Below the pieces are notes generated by a model, which searched no databases, was not told where the DNA came from, and worked only from the letters and a program-made list of their open reading frames with translations. Made by a program: the position numbers and the translations under genes. This document shows, piece after piece, positions 22,161-30,169 of a DNA stretch of 31,691 nt. The first letter of the stretch is position 1, and the number at the start of each line of letters is the position of its first letter. This DNA comes from Thermoprotei archaeon (lineage in GTDB: Archaea > Thermoproteota > Methanomethylicia > Nezhaarchaeales > WYZ-LMO8), in NCBI GenBank assembly GCA_003649565.1, contig QMSF01000001.1:1-31691 (forward strand). The letters are read 5' to 3'.

Positions 22161-22586
22161 CTAAATCATGCCTAGAGCCCTCTTCTTGTAGTACTTGTAC
22201 CCAGCGTATATGGCTGCGACAGCGGCAACTACGGCCGTTATGATGAGGGTGTAGAACATGGCGTTAGTTATCGCTATTTCCATTACCGTGGCCCTTGAAA
22301 TCAGGAATGCAATAGGTATGTAGCCTGCCTGGATGCCTCCGTATACCAGCATCACCACTCCAAACGTGAAGATGTACCATAGTGGCACTGCTGAGCGGCT
22401 GATGATGCCTGCTCCAGCCATGGAGTGCCCCACGAATATCAATCCAATTGTCAGAGTCACCATGAGCCCTAGGGTTAGCGGATTAGTTATGACTCCGGAC
22501 TGCACTAGTGCGATTGCCACTATGGTCAGGAAGACGAACCCTACTGCAAGTATGGCCTCCCTCTCCGAGAACTCTAATTCCACCAT
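22161..22586 (-). CDS. Four-helix membrane protein, 141 aa
   Basis: The ATG at 22586 follows GGTGAAG and is preferred to an ATG at 22643 inside the CPBP gene. Four hydrophobic helices (about 10-28, 33-51, 60-80, 105-130) and a short basic end (YKYYKKRALGMI). This is one of the few membrane proteins of the block without the tag. Possibly an assembly partner of its neighbours. Confidence 0.7.
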   Translation of the reverse strand: MVELEFSEREAILAVGFVFLTIVAIALVQSGVITNPLTLGLMVTLTIGLIFVGHSMAGAGIISRSAVPLWYIFTFGVVMLVYGGIQAGYIPIAFLISRATVMEIAITNAMFYTLIITAVVAAVAAIYAGYKYYKKRALGMI

Positions 22587-22593
22587 TTGAACT

Positions 22594-23370
22594 TCACCAA
22601 TTATATCTTTTATACTCCTCGTTTTTAACTTTCCTCCTGACAAACATAAAACTTTTAGCCTCCTTAACCTCGTCAGCCAGTGACCTCCTAGTCTTCCTCA
22701 CTACAAATCGCAGTGGCAACTTCTCTTCGGGCTCATCCCCCTTCGCAGGCTTTCTGAACTTCTTGAACAGCCTGAAGGAGGGAGGGGCTTCCTCGCCAAT
22801 CGGATGCCTCCTCACGAACCTGTACCGCTTCCAAGGTGTCGGCAACTCAACTTGCCTAATTACGTCTCCGAAGACCAGCCACCCATTATGTATTATGTGG
22901 TAGAGTATAGCTGCCAGGCCTGCGCCGTCAAGCCACATCATGCTGTAGAACACTGCATTGGCAACGTAGTAGCTCGAAGACGTTAATGTGAAGATAATCT
23001 TCTTTCTGAGGGGGAAGGCTGACAGGTACTGGAGTTGCCATGCTGGGTGCATCACAACCCATACAAGAGAGCCGATAATTACTCCTAGGAAGCCGAAGAA
23101 GAGGTATGGGAGACCCCTAAAAAGGAGCTCCTCGAATAGGGGGTAGTAGAGCGCAGTAATAGTTACTGTTCTAAATGCCACTTCATAGCTCATGTCGAAG
23201 GGCAGAAGCGGTGCTGAGACCTTCCCCTCGAAGGCCTCCGGCCTGATGCCTATGGCTCTCTCAACGGCAACCCTGATGGCCATAGGTATTAGAACCAAGC
23301 CCACGTACCAGGGAAAGTAGTAGAGCATCTGGTAGAGCAACGTCCAGCCGTCGACGGCGAACTGCTGCAT
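22594..23370 (-). CDS. CPBP (Rce1/Abi-like) intramembrane protease with three tags, 258 aa
   Basis: Multi-pass protein with all CPBP-family motifs: EELLFR (E80, E81, R85), WVVMH (H108) and HIIHN (H158, N162). These form the zinc-free glutamate site of Rce1-type CAAX proteases and bacteriocin-processing relatives. After residue 180 an unusual cytoplasmic tail carries three tag copies: RFVRRHP (184), RFVVRKTRR (221) and MFVRRKVK (243). The other proteins here have one copy, or two in the subtilase. It is a candidate hub or processing enzyme of the tag system; its substrate is unknown. Confidence 0.8.
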   Translation of the reverse strand: MQQFAVDGWTLLYQMLYYFPWYVGLVLIPMAIRVAVERAIGIRPEAFEGKVSAPLLPFDMSYEVAFRTVTITALYYPLFEELLFRGLPYLFFGFLGVIIGSLVWVVMHPAWQLQYLSAFPLRKKIIFTLTSSSYYVANAVFYSMMWLDGAGLAAILYHIIHNGWLVFGDVIRQVELPTPWKRYRFVRRHPIGEEAPPSFRLFKKFRKPAKGDEPEEKLPLRFVVRKTRRSLADEVKEAKSFMFVRRKVKNEEYKRYNW

Positions 23371-23380
23371 CTCTGCACCC

Positions 23381-23815
23381 CTACCCTTTCCTTATAAACA
23401 TGGTGTAGCTGAGGCTTATGGATGCAAATACTGTGATTAGAGTGAAGGTCATGTACCTGAAGAGTATGGCGAGCCAGAAGCTAACAATAAATATCGCTAA
23501 GCTCATGTAACGCTCGTATGATGGCGGCGGGGGAGCCTTATGTGATTGCATGTACCTCATTGTGAATACCTGGTCCGAGAGCATGAGGATGAGGAGGGCC
23601 CACTGCATGGCGTACCACAGCGGGTAGTACATTTCAATCCATTCAACAGGTATAACCCAAGGCCTCGTCAACGTCATCTTGAGAGCTTCAATAACGTTAA
23701 TGCCCAGCAAATCGCCCATCATCTGGACAATTAGCACAATTGAGAGGAGAGAGCCTACGGCATTCGACAGCTTCTCGCTGAGCTCTAATGCCCTGTCAAC
23801 GTCAATCTCAGGCAT
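23381..23815 (-). CDS. Membrane protein ending MFIRKG, 144 aa
   Basis: Three or four hydrophobic helices (about 18-38, 64-80, 104-140) with a Pro-rich loop (HKAPPPPSYER). The C-terminus is SYTMFIRKG, a truncated variant of the tag right after the last helix. Ten bases from the CPBP gene, so likely cotranscribed with it. Confidence 0.7.
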   Translation of the reverse strand: MPEIDVDRALELSEKLSNAVGSLLSIVLIVQMMGDLLGINVIEALKMTLTRPWVIPVEWIEMYYPLWYAMQWALLILMLSDQVFTMRYMQSHKAPPPPSYERYMSLAIFIVSFWLAILFRYMTFTLITVFASISLSYTMFIRKG

Positions 23816-23869
23816 GCCGCCAGCCCCTAAGCCTAGATAACGTGTTGCAGTATAAAATATTTTGTCAAT

Positions 23870-24301
23870 CTACTTGGCAACTAGAGGACCGTAAATCCTC
23901 CTGTAGACACGGTAGGTGTATGCCTTGGCTTCTGGAGGAACTATGTCGTGCGCCATGGCAGACGCCACTATGTTTTCGAGAACCCACCTCTCCCTATCTC
24001 TAACAGGTCTTAGTGTGGTATCTGCTACTTCATATACTTCGAAGAAAGGCCTTCCACGCCTATACCTTCCCAAGAGGCGCCAATATGATTCCCAAAAGAT
24101 TCTTCTTGCTTCAGTGTAGAGTTTGGAGTCTCGTCCTGCTTTTCTGGCTGCTTCGAAGAACTCGTCTATGTCCCAGCAGTTCTCGTAGGGGTAGTGTTGC
24201 TTCCTCCACCTAGGGTTTTCCGGGAGGTCTCTCCTGCATATAACCAGCTTTATGGCTTGGTAGGCTTGTTGCAGGAAAGCCTTTAATCTGACAAATTTCA
24301 T
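23870..24301 (-). CDS. Soluble helical protein with MKFVRLKAF N-terminus, 143 aa
   Basis: N-terminal MKFVRLKAF is nearly the same as MKFVHLRA of the 4166 gene. The rest is helical and rich in Arg, Tyr and Trp (RIFWESYWRLLGRYRRGRP), with Cys at about 23 and 44. It may be distantly related to the 4166/5100 pair. Basic overall, so nucleic-acid binding is possible. Confidence 0.7.
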   Translation of the reverse strand: MKFVRLKAFLQQAYQAIKLVICRRDLPENPRWRKQHYPYENCWDIDEFFEAARKAGRDSKLYTEARRIFWESYWRLLGRYRRGRPFFEVYEVADTTLRPVRDRERWVLENIVASAMAHDIVPPEAKAYTYRVYRRIYGPLVAK

Positions 24302-24364
24302 TTTGCCCCCGGAGGATATATGAAAAAAAGAAGATTTATGCTTATCTGAGCTAGGTCGAAAACT

Positions 24365-24628
24365 TCAGTATCCTACGCCGAGCCTCTCGGCGAGCCACTT
24401 CCAGTCTCCAGCTCTCTTCTCCATCTCTGCTAGGACGTCTGGAGGCACGTCGGTTATTGTGCCTCCGGGAACCTCCCTTCCTTTGCCCCAGCAAGCTGCA
24501 ATAACAGCGTTGCCGGGAAGCCTCTTTCCTCCGTACCTAGTTCTGAATATTGGTACTCCGCCGGCAGCAACACACTTTCTTATGAACTCTCTGATTGCCT
24601 CAAGCCCGCGACCAAGTAGCCTACCCAT
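24365..24628 (-). CDS. Hypothetical protein, 87 aa
   Basis: Small basic protein with a helical start (GLEAIREFIRKCVAAGG), a Gly-rich middle (RYGGKRLPGNAVIAACWGKG) and a helical end with WKWLAERLG. Two Cys at about 19 and 46. No family recognised. It lies at the end of the overlapping operon that starts at 28650, after a 55-base gap. Confidence 0.6.
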   Translation of the reverse strand: MGRLLGRGLEAIREFIRKCVAAGGVPIFRTRYGGKRLPGNAVIAACWGKGREVPGGTITDVPPDVLAEMEKRAGDWKWLAERLGVGY

Positions 24629-24683
24629 AGAGTTTCACCAAGTTAAGATTGTTGATTGAAAAATATAAGCCTTGCGAGTTAAC

Positions 24684-25391
24684 TCATGGTTTTACTTCAG
24701 CCCCCTGTTTTACGGGCTTCTTCAAGGCACCTAAGTATAGTAGTAGAGCTCTCCTAATCCCGTCACTCCTAGACTTCAGGAGCCCCTTGGCGACGAGCTC
24801 GTCGAGCTCCCTCACTATGTCCTTCGGAATTCTGACGCCAACGTACTCCGTCTGGGATAGGACGACCTCGACTTGCCTGTCCTTGAGATCCCGCCTCCTA
24901 AATATCTCCGTTATCATCAGCGTCCTAGACCTTACGTTGCCTAGGGCCAGCGCCTTGTAGACCCTCTTGGTTTCTAGATCCAGCATTTCAACTGCGTATT
25001 GCCTTAGGACTCGGGTGTTGAAGGCGTAGTCGAGCTTATTCGGAGGCACCAGATCCCTCAGTATATTGAACTTGTACTTCAGGTACTTGGATAGGCTCCA
25101 GCCCATCCTCAGCAGCGCCTCGTCGCGATCTCTGCTCGGCTTCTCGGGGCTCGGGCAGAAGGCTAGGTTCCCGAAGCAGGTGCCATCCCTTTCCGAGATC
25201 TTCACTCCGCGCTTCTCCATGGCGTTGACGTAGTCCTCGGCGGTCAAGCCGAGCATCTTAAGTGCCTCTTCGAGTATTGGGCACCACTTCCTCCTGGGGT
25301 CGCAGCAGAACACTATGGACGCGAGCCTACCTCCCTCACAGAGCTGGGGTTCCCCTATCAGGTCCCTCCACGAGTATCTGTCTCTCCTCAC
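24684..25391 (-). CDS. Cys-rich double-repeat domain fused to ribbon-helix-helix, 235 aa
   Basis: Residues 20-60 and 70-110 are two copies of one unit: GGRLASIVFCCDPRRKWCP...EALKMLG and TCFGNLAFCPSPEKPSRDRDEALLRMG. The pattern recalls the cysteine domain called methanogenesis marker 9 (from memory). The second copy has lost two Cys. The C-terminus (VGVRIPKDIVRELDELVAK, then SRSDGIRRALLLYLG) is a clear ribbon-helix-helix. It could be a redox- or metal-responsive regulator. Overlaps the thioredoxin-fold gene by 4 bases. Confidence 0.65.
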   Translation of the reverse strand: MRRDRYSWRDLIGEPQLCEGGRLASIVFCCDPRRKWCPILEEALKMLGLTAEDYVNAMEKRGVKISERDGTCFGNLAFCPSPEKPSRDRDEALLRMGWSLSKYLKYKFNILRDLVPPNKLDYAFNTRVLRQYAVEMLDLETKRVYKALALGNVRSRTLMITEIFRRRDLKDRQVEVVLSQTEYVGVRIPKDIVRELDELVAKGLLKSRSDGIRRALLLYLGALKKPVKQGAEVKP

Positions 25392-25810
25392 CGTCTGTGC
25401 ACCACCTGCTTGAGCATTTTGAGGAGAGCGTAGAGGTTTGAGAGGTAGGTTCTAGCTTCTTTGCTGTCTGGGTTAAAGCCGCGGACGACGATCTCCTTAA
25501 TTCTCACGCCATCGTGCCACCGGATGACCACGTTGGGGAATGTTTGAGCACCTATGCGTTGCAAGTATGTGAGCACCGGCGCTATCTTCTTGAGCTTCTT
25601 CTTGTGCTCCTTCAGCCCCCATCTTTCAATCCACTCGGGGGAGAACGTCCTCGAGGAAGAGTCCTCCTCATAGGAAGCGACAGCGCGGTTGCCGAGGAAC
25701 TTCACCCTGAACGGCACGTTAAGGTCGTCGCACACCTTCCTCAGCAAAGGAAGCAACTTCTCGCATTTTGGGCAGTTAACGTCGTCTTCGAGGATCACTT
25801 CAAGAAGCAC
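25388..25810 (-). CDS. Thioredoxin-fold protein with CPKC, 140 aa
   Basis: LLEVILEDDVNCPKCEKLLPLL starts with a strand and a CxxC redox site (C13, C16) at a helix start, as in glutaredoxin/thioredoxin-like proteins; TFPNVVIRW near residue 93 holds the conserved cis-Pro. An insertion of about 45 charged residues separates the halves. Coupled to the Cys-rich RHH gene (4-base overlap), so it may reduce that protein's Cys. Likely cytoplasmic. Confidence 0.75.
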   Translation of the reverse strand: MLLEVILEDDVNCPKCEKLLPLLRKVCDDLNVPFRVKFLGNRAVASYEEDSSSRTFSPEWIERWGLKEHKKKLKKIAPVLTYLQRIGAQTFPNVVIRWHDGVRIKEIVVRGFNPDSKEARTYLSNLYALLKMLKQVVHRR

Positions 25811-26189
25811 CTTCGCCCACCTCCTCTGAAGCCTTTTCCGCTTGCTCGGCCAGCCACTCTATCTCCCTGAACCAGTCTTTAGATGCTGCCTCGGCAAATG
25901 AGAAGTACAGCCTCGTAGGCGGCTTCCTGAGTTCACGCGCGGCAATGGGCAACCTTATGAGGCCGGGTATTGCAACCTTGAGGTTTGTCGCCCTCCCAAT
26001 CCATGTATACTCGGGCATGCCGGCCTCGCTCATAACCTTGAAGAAGCCCCACGATGGAGCAGGCCTCTTCTCCCTGCGCTTCTCCTCAACAATTCTCCTG
26101 CGCTTCGCGTGCTCAACTATCTTTAGGATCAATCCGACGAAAGCCCTCGTAATAGCTTCGGTAGCATAGTAGAATACGCTGTAGACCAT
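25800..26189 (-). CDS. Hypothetical basic protein, 129 aa
   Basis: N-terminal amphipathic or weakly hydrophobic helix (VFYYATEAITRAFVGLILKIVE), then very basic residues (AKRRRIVEEKRREKRP), a beta-like middle and an acidic helical end. GAGGTGACAGC precedes the ATG. It overlaps the thioredoxin-like gene by 11 bases. Could associate peripherally with the membrane. Confidence 0.65.
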   Translation of the reverse strand: MVYSVFYYATEAITRAFVGLILKIVEHAKRRRIVEEKRREKRPAPSWGFFKVMSEAGMPEYTWIGRATNLKVAIPGLIRLPIAARELRKPPTRLYFSFAEAASKDWFREIEWLAEQAEKASEEVGEGAS

Positions 26190-26193
26190 GCTG

Positions 26194-26811
26194 TCACCTC
26201 GCAGGCCTCAGAATCATCTTGTTGTCTGAGGTGAAGTAGGGTCTGACATAGCCTGTTGATATTAACTGGGCTATAGCTCGGTTAAACTCCTCTCTTGTCT
26301 CATCATTTATTTTAAGCTCGAGAGCCAGCTCCTCGACGCCCGCCTCACCCTTCCTCACCAGCGCATTGTATATCTGGGCTGCCATGGGGTTGCTGTAGAC
26401 TATTGCTTCGGGAACCGCTACTTCCCTCAAGTACTGTGGCGTGACTTGAAATATTAATGCCGTGGGCGCCCCAGCCCTTATGAGCGTGAGGAGCCTGTAA
26501 GTGTGCCTTATAGACTCCTGGATGTCCAGGACCTGCCTCTTGGCGTGAGTATACCTGGCGAACACTATTGATTCCCTAAGGCTCCTGAACTTCTCGGCAA
26601 CATCCCTGAGGGCCCTCACCGCAGCATTAAAGCGCTCGTCGGTTATCCGCTCTGGTGCAAGCTGTGACAGCATGATGTCTATCTGGTTTTCAAGCTCGTC
26701 GAGAATTTTAAGGGCATCCTCCTTCCTAGCTTCACCCCTCTTAACCTTGTCAAGAGTGTTTAGAAGGTCCCTGATGGAGGCGTTTATGATGTTTAGCTGG
26801 GCCGTGCTCAC
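26194..26811 (-). CDS. Helical protein with winged-helix-like end, 205 aa
   Basis: Residues 1-120 form long helices (coiled-coil spacing, LLNTLDKVKRGEARKEDALKIL is typical). Residues 140-205 (AAQIYNALVRKGEAGVEEL, then FNRAIAQLISTGYVRPYF) look like a winged helix, with a final beta-wing. In operon with the two coiled-coil genes, overlapping by 4 bases; it may link that assembly to DNA. Confidence 0.65.
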   Translation of the reverse strand: MSTAQLNIINASIRDLLNTLDKVKRGEARKEDALKILDELENQIDIMLSQLAPERITDERFNAAVRALRDVAEKFRSLRESIVFARYTHAKRQVLDIQESIRHTYRLLTLIRAGAPTALIFQVTPQYLREVAVPEAIVYSNPMAAQIYNALVRKGEAGVEELALELKINDETREEFNRAIAQLISTGYVRPYFTSDNKMILRPAR

Positions 26812-27680
26812 TTGCTTTCCACCTCCCTCCTCTTAACTTCGACGGCGCGCTTAAGCTCGGAGGCCCAGCCAGCTACATCCCCAACCATCTCTGAAAGCTC
26901 ATCTATTAGGTCGCGCAACCTTCTGCGGGTCTCCTCAAGGCTCTCTGCTTCAGCGGCTCTGACTAGGATCTCCTCACGTAACCTGATGAGCTCCTGCTGT
27001 ATCCCCGTGACCTCGGTTGCCAGCTTAATGAGCCTCTCTTCATAGCTCCTAATGAGCTCTTGAAGCTTGGCGTTCCTCGCCTCCAGCATTGCAATGTTGG
27101 TCTTATAGTCGTTGATGGCCTTCTCGTACTCCCACAGGGCCCTCTGAAGGGTTTCTATCAGGGTCTGCTGCTCAATGATTCTGTCAATGGACTCGCTGGG
27201 CACTGGAGCGCCGTTGCCCCTAAGCAAATCATATTTATCTATGATTAGAACTGGATCCTCGCCACGCATAACTCTGTCAACGTTGATCATCTGCCTCTCA
27301 AGGCACTCCATGTAGCCTAAAGGCACCTCCTCAAGCTTGAAGCCGACGAAGTCCCTCGGCTTATATTCAAATACGAACCTCGTTGGAACGCCAAGCATGA
27401 CCAGCGGAAGCACCTTTCCATCCGCAGTTCTCCCGTAGAGGCTTACCCAGCCGTACTCAATAGCCCAGTAGCGCTTGCCATCCCTGTCGAAGTACCCGTG
27501 CCTGAGGTACTGGCCTTTAACCCCCTCACCGTAGATGTAGATTAGAACGCCATAGAGGTACTCGTTAGCAAATGTTACTCTGGGGGCTATTGGCCTCTCC
27601 GGTGGACCTATAACCTTCTCTGTTGGGTATATTTTGCGGATTTCAGCGATGATTTCCTCCGGCCTTATGTACCAGCTCAA
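26808..27680 (-). CDS. Protein with beta-rich head and long coiled coil, 290 aa
   Basis: TTG start after GGAGGAAAG. Residues 1-130 are a compact alpha/beta head (YLYGVLIYIYGEG, YWAIEYGWVSLYGR, PLVMLGVPTRFVFEY). From about 165 to 285 it is one coiled coil with regular Leu/Ile heptads. Overlaps both neighbours by 4 bases. A structural partner of the next coiled-coil protein is likely; no catalytic motif. Confidence 0.75.
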   Translation of the reverse strand: MSWYIRPEEIIAEIRKIYPTEKVIGPPERPIAPRVTFANEYLYGVLIYIYGEGVKGQYLRHGYFDRDGKRYWAIEYGWVSLYGRTADGKVLPLVMLGVPTRFVFEYKPRDFVGFKLEEVPLGYMECLERQMINVDRVMRGEDPVLIIDKYDLLRGNGAPVPSESIDRIIEQQTLIETLQRALWEYEKAINDYKTNIAMLEARNAKLQELIRSYEERLIKLATEVTGIQQELIRLREEILVRAAEAESLEETRRRLRDLIDELSEMVGDVAGWASELKRAVEVKRREVESK

Positions 27681-28357
27681 CTTTCCTCCTCCTCTTCCTC
27701 GGATGGCCTGCCCTTGAGCCTCTCTTCGAGGATGCCCAGCACCTCTCTGGAGTAGTCTACTGACTCCCTCATCTCCTCAACGGTTTTCCTCAAGTTCTCC
27801 AGCCTTGAGACAGTTGCTGTCAGCACTGCCAGCGATTCACCTAGCTTGCCCAGGTTAGCCGACAGCTCACTCACTTGCTTCTCAAGTGTTGCCACTCTCG
27901 ACGTGAGCTCCTCAACGCCCTTCATTGACTTTGACACTGCCCCGCTTATTGTGGCTTTAATCTTTGAGAGGTCTAGCTGAACCGGTGGCTTAGCCGATTT
28001 TGCAGCCTCCACAACCTTTTCCGGCAGTGCCTTCAGCTCCCTCAGCTCGCTTGCAGCAACCTTGATATCCGATGTGGCGCTTCTGAGCTCTTCAGCAACC
28101 CTGACTACCTCCTTTGCGGCATCGCTGAAGCCTGAGGATACCCTGACAGCGATGGCTGACGCCAAGTCCTCAATCTTTATTGTCAAGACACTCTTGACTA
28201 TCGATTCTATTGTCTGGACTCTTAGGGTGTTGACGTCCAACTCAAGCTTCGCTACCTTCGATTCCAGCGCATCTATTCTCTTATGGATCTCGGCAAGCTT
28301 CCTGTTAACTACCTCGGCAACCCTCTCAGCTATTATATGCGTATTCATGTTGCTCAT
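27677..28357 (-). CDS. Coiled-coil protein, 226 aa
   Basis: Nearly all heptad repeat: residues 12-55 (IHKRIDALESKVAKLELDV), 65-115, a PP break near 125, then 130-215 (TSRVATLEKQVSELSANLG). Ends in an acidic tail (PSEEEEEES). Resembles receptor stalks, fibres or tethering proteins; there is no membrane anchor of its own, but the next gene upstream encodes a two-helix membrane protein. Confidence 0.75.
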   Translation of the reverse strand: MSNMNTHIIAERVAEVVNRKLAEIHKRIDALESKVAKLELDVNTLRVQTIESIVKSVLTIKIEDLASAIAVRVSSGFSDAAKEVVRVAEELRSATSDIKVAASELRELKALPEKVVEAAKSAKPPVQLDLSKIKATISGAVSKSMKGVEELTSRVATLEKQVSELSANLGKLGESLAVLTATVSRLENLRKTVEEMRESVDYSREVLGILEERLKGRPSEEEEEES

Positions 28358-28650
28358 CTTTGCGTCACCCTCACGGGGATTATCGACTTAATCCTTCGGA
28401 GGGCTACCTCAACCATAACTGAGCCCTGGGGGAAGTCGAAAACTCTGCCAGTTAATCTGACCTCTTGGGTTTTTGAAGAAACTCTCCTCCCAAACAGCAC
28501 TCCTCCCATGAACGTCATTACTGCCACGCCAATGGTGAAGAATATCGGGTAGCCAATGACTGCTTGCGCTGCAAACCCTGACAGAAGCAACATGCCGATG
28601 GCTACACCTGCCATCAGCCCTCCTAAAAAGGGTGCTAATCGCTCACGCAT
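28354..28650 (-). CDS. Two-helix membrane protein with beta tail, 98 aa
   Basis: First gene of the leftward operon. Two hydrophobic helices (about 7-30 and 34-54), then a cytoplasmic or external beta-like tail (VRLTGRVFDFPQGSVMVEVALRR). Overlaps the coiled-coil gene by 4 bases; a possible membrane anchor for it. Ends VRVTQR, without the tag. Confidence 0.7.
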   Translation of the reverse strand: MRERLAPFLGGLMAGVAIGMLLLSGFAAQAVIGYPIFFTIGVAVMTFMGGVLFGRRVSSKTQEVRLTGRVFDFPQGSVMVEVALRRIKSIIPVRVTQR

Positions 28651-28725
28651 GTTTTACACCCATTATCTTGTTTTACAGATATCTTTAATATATCTTCTTG
28701 CCAAATTCTAGTCTTGGGTGTCAAT

Positions 28726-28866
28726 ATGCGCTTCATAAGGAAGAGGCAGAAAACAGATGAGGACCTCAACTATTCTTGGAGCAATAGTGAAGGTGAGGAG
28801 GAGAAGAGCCATTCAATGTGGAGTAGGGAGATAAAGAAGCTATTGAAGAAAGTGGGGTTGTGCTGA
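28726..28866 (+). CDS. 46-residue peptide with MRFIRKR tag, upstream of radical SAM gene
   Basis: ATG 28726 to TGA 28864-28866; the radical SAM ATG follows at 28868, so the two are coupled. The peptide starts MRFIRKRQK (the tag), has an acidic, polar middle (SEGEEEKSHS) and a basic amphipathic end (REIKKLLKKVGLC) with a C-terminal Cys. Its position and size fit a substrate or precursor of the enzyme, in the manner of RiPP systems, but also an independent small tagged protein. Confidence 0.6.
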   Translation: MRFIRKRQKTDEDLNYSWSNSEGEEEKSHSMWSREIKKLLKKVGLC

Positions 28867-28867
28867 A

Positions 28868-29635
28868 ATGGTTCAAGTAATATTTGAGATAACGTATACA
28901 TGCCCATGCAACTGTCCTTTCTGCCCAATAAAGAGGTTAAACTTGGAAGGAAAGCTACTTCCATTAACAGACTATAAGCGAATACTGGAGGTTTTTAGGA
29001 GGTACTTCGATGATGATGAATATGCTGCTGTTCTAAGCGGTGGCGAGCCAGGAACAGTATCCTTCCTTAAGAATTATGTTGATGCCGCCAAGAGGCTTGG
29101 CTATGTTGTTACAATTGCAACCAATGCATTCAATCCAAAGAGGATTATTGAGGCTAGACCGGACCTAATAGAGGTCAGCATAGACTACTTTGGCTCTAAA
29201 CATGATGAGACAAGGGGTGTTAAGGGACTATTCAACAGAGCGATGAATCTAATAGCGTTAGCGGAGAGAGCAGGAATAGCGGTAGTAGTCCGCTCAACAG
29301 CAATGAAGGATAATATCTACGATATCCTTAGGCTCAGAGAGTTTCTGGACTCCAATGGCATACGGGATGTGCCAGTCCTAGTAATGCCCGTAAGAGGAGC
29401 CCCAGAACTCAAGCCTTCACCCCAGCAACTTGAGCTACTTAATAAGGATGGTATAATAGTTTCGGATAACTGTCCGGCTGGAATAAACAGCTTCGTGGTA
29501 ACGCCAGATAGGGAGATTCTTGCATGCATATTTTATAGGAAGAAGCTGGGGCAGTTCTGGAGGTTTACTAAGGATGAGCTTGAAGCAACAGTTGAAGAAG
29601 GGGTTAAACTACCTAGATTTCCATGCGAGAGGTAG
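28868..29635 (+). CDS. Radical SAM enzyme, 255 aa
   Basis: CPCNCPFC gives the [4Fe-4S] CxxxCxxC motif (C12, C16, C19), and LSGGEPG (56-62) binds SAM. The segment SIDYFGSKHDETRG resembles peptide-modifying radical SAM proteins. The C-terminal part has C202, C220 and C253, too few for a full SPASM domain but perhaps one auxiliary cluster. It belongs to the broad SPASM/AlbA-type group by pattern. The tagged peptide before it makes peptide or protein modification the leading idea. Confidence 0.85.
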   Translation: MVQVIFEITYTCPCNCPFCPIKRLNLEGKLLPLTDYKRILEVFRRYFDDDEYAAVLSGGEPGTVSFLKNYVDAAKRLGYVVTIATNAFNPKRIIEARPDLIEVSIDYFGSKHDETRGVKGLFNRAMNLIALAERAGIAVVVRSTAMKDNIYDILRLREFLDSNGIRDVPVLVMPVRGAPELKPSPQQLELLNKDGIIVSDNCPAGINSFVVTPDREILACIFYRKKLGQFWRFTKDELEATVEEGVKLPRFPCER

Positions 29636-29638
29636 CCT

Positions 29639-30040
29639 ATGAAGTGGTATACGCATCTAACGTGCATTACCCTGATGCTTGCAATAATATCAAGGTTTTT
29701 TCCACTAACACTAGGCTTCATCCTATTCTCCCTAATAGGCTCCATATTGCCAGACCTTCTCGAATCCTGGCTAGGTTTACTTCATAGAAGCAAATACGTC
29801 CACAATCTTGCCACAGCAATCCCCCTAATTCTTTTAGGGATGTTCTCCGAGTGGATGATGGCTCTTGGCTTAGCCTATGCCCACCACATCATTTTGGATA
29901 CTACGACCGTAACTGGCAGTTACATCTGCAACCACAGAGTCAGAGGATCACTAAAGACAGGCAACCTCATGCACAACATAATTATAGTGCTAATCCACGT
30001 ATTTACATCACTAGCGATAATTATATTAGGCAACTACTAG
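29639..30040 (+). CDS. YdjM/DUF457-like membrane-bound metal-dependent hydrolase, 133 aa
   Basis: About four hydrophobic helices with His/Asp motifs characteristic of the family: WYTHLT at the start, GSILPDLLE (34-42), HRSKYVHNL (49-57), YAHHIILDTTTVTG near 80-93 and a later MHN. These polar residues usually line a metal site in the membrane. Three bases after the radical SAM stop, so cotranscribed with it. The substrate is not known. Confidence 0.65.
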   Translation: MKWYTHLTCITLMLAIISRFFPLTLGFILFSLIGSILPDLLESWLGLLHRSKYVHNLATAIPLILLGMFSEWMMALGLAYAHHIILDTTTVTGSYICNHRVRGSLKTGNLMHNIIIVLIHVFTSLAIIILGNY

Positions 30041-30122
30041 TATAACCAATTCCCGAAAGGTGCGCATCATGAATTCGAGGACCCTCACCACTTTAAAGAA
30101 AAGAATTTAGACAAACTTTTTT

Positions 30123-30169
30123 ACCTAGTGTAAAAAATGTTTTATGGCATACCTTTGTCGACCTAGTGT
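30123..30169 (+). repeat. Direct repeat ACCTAGTGT before the HTH gene
   Basis: ACCTAGTGT occurs at 30123-30131 and again at 30161-30169 (38 bases apart) in the gap before the HTH gene. A possible regulator site; short enough that chance cannot be excluded. Confidence 0.35.

Noticed and set aside
24365..24628. EFIRKC as a tag copy
   Set aside because: It lies in a predicted helix inside a soluble protein and lacks the basic run.
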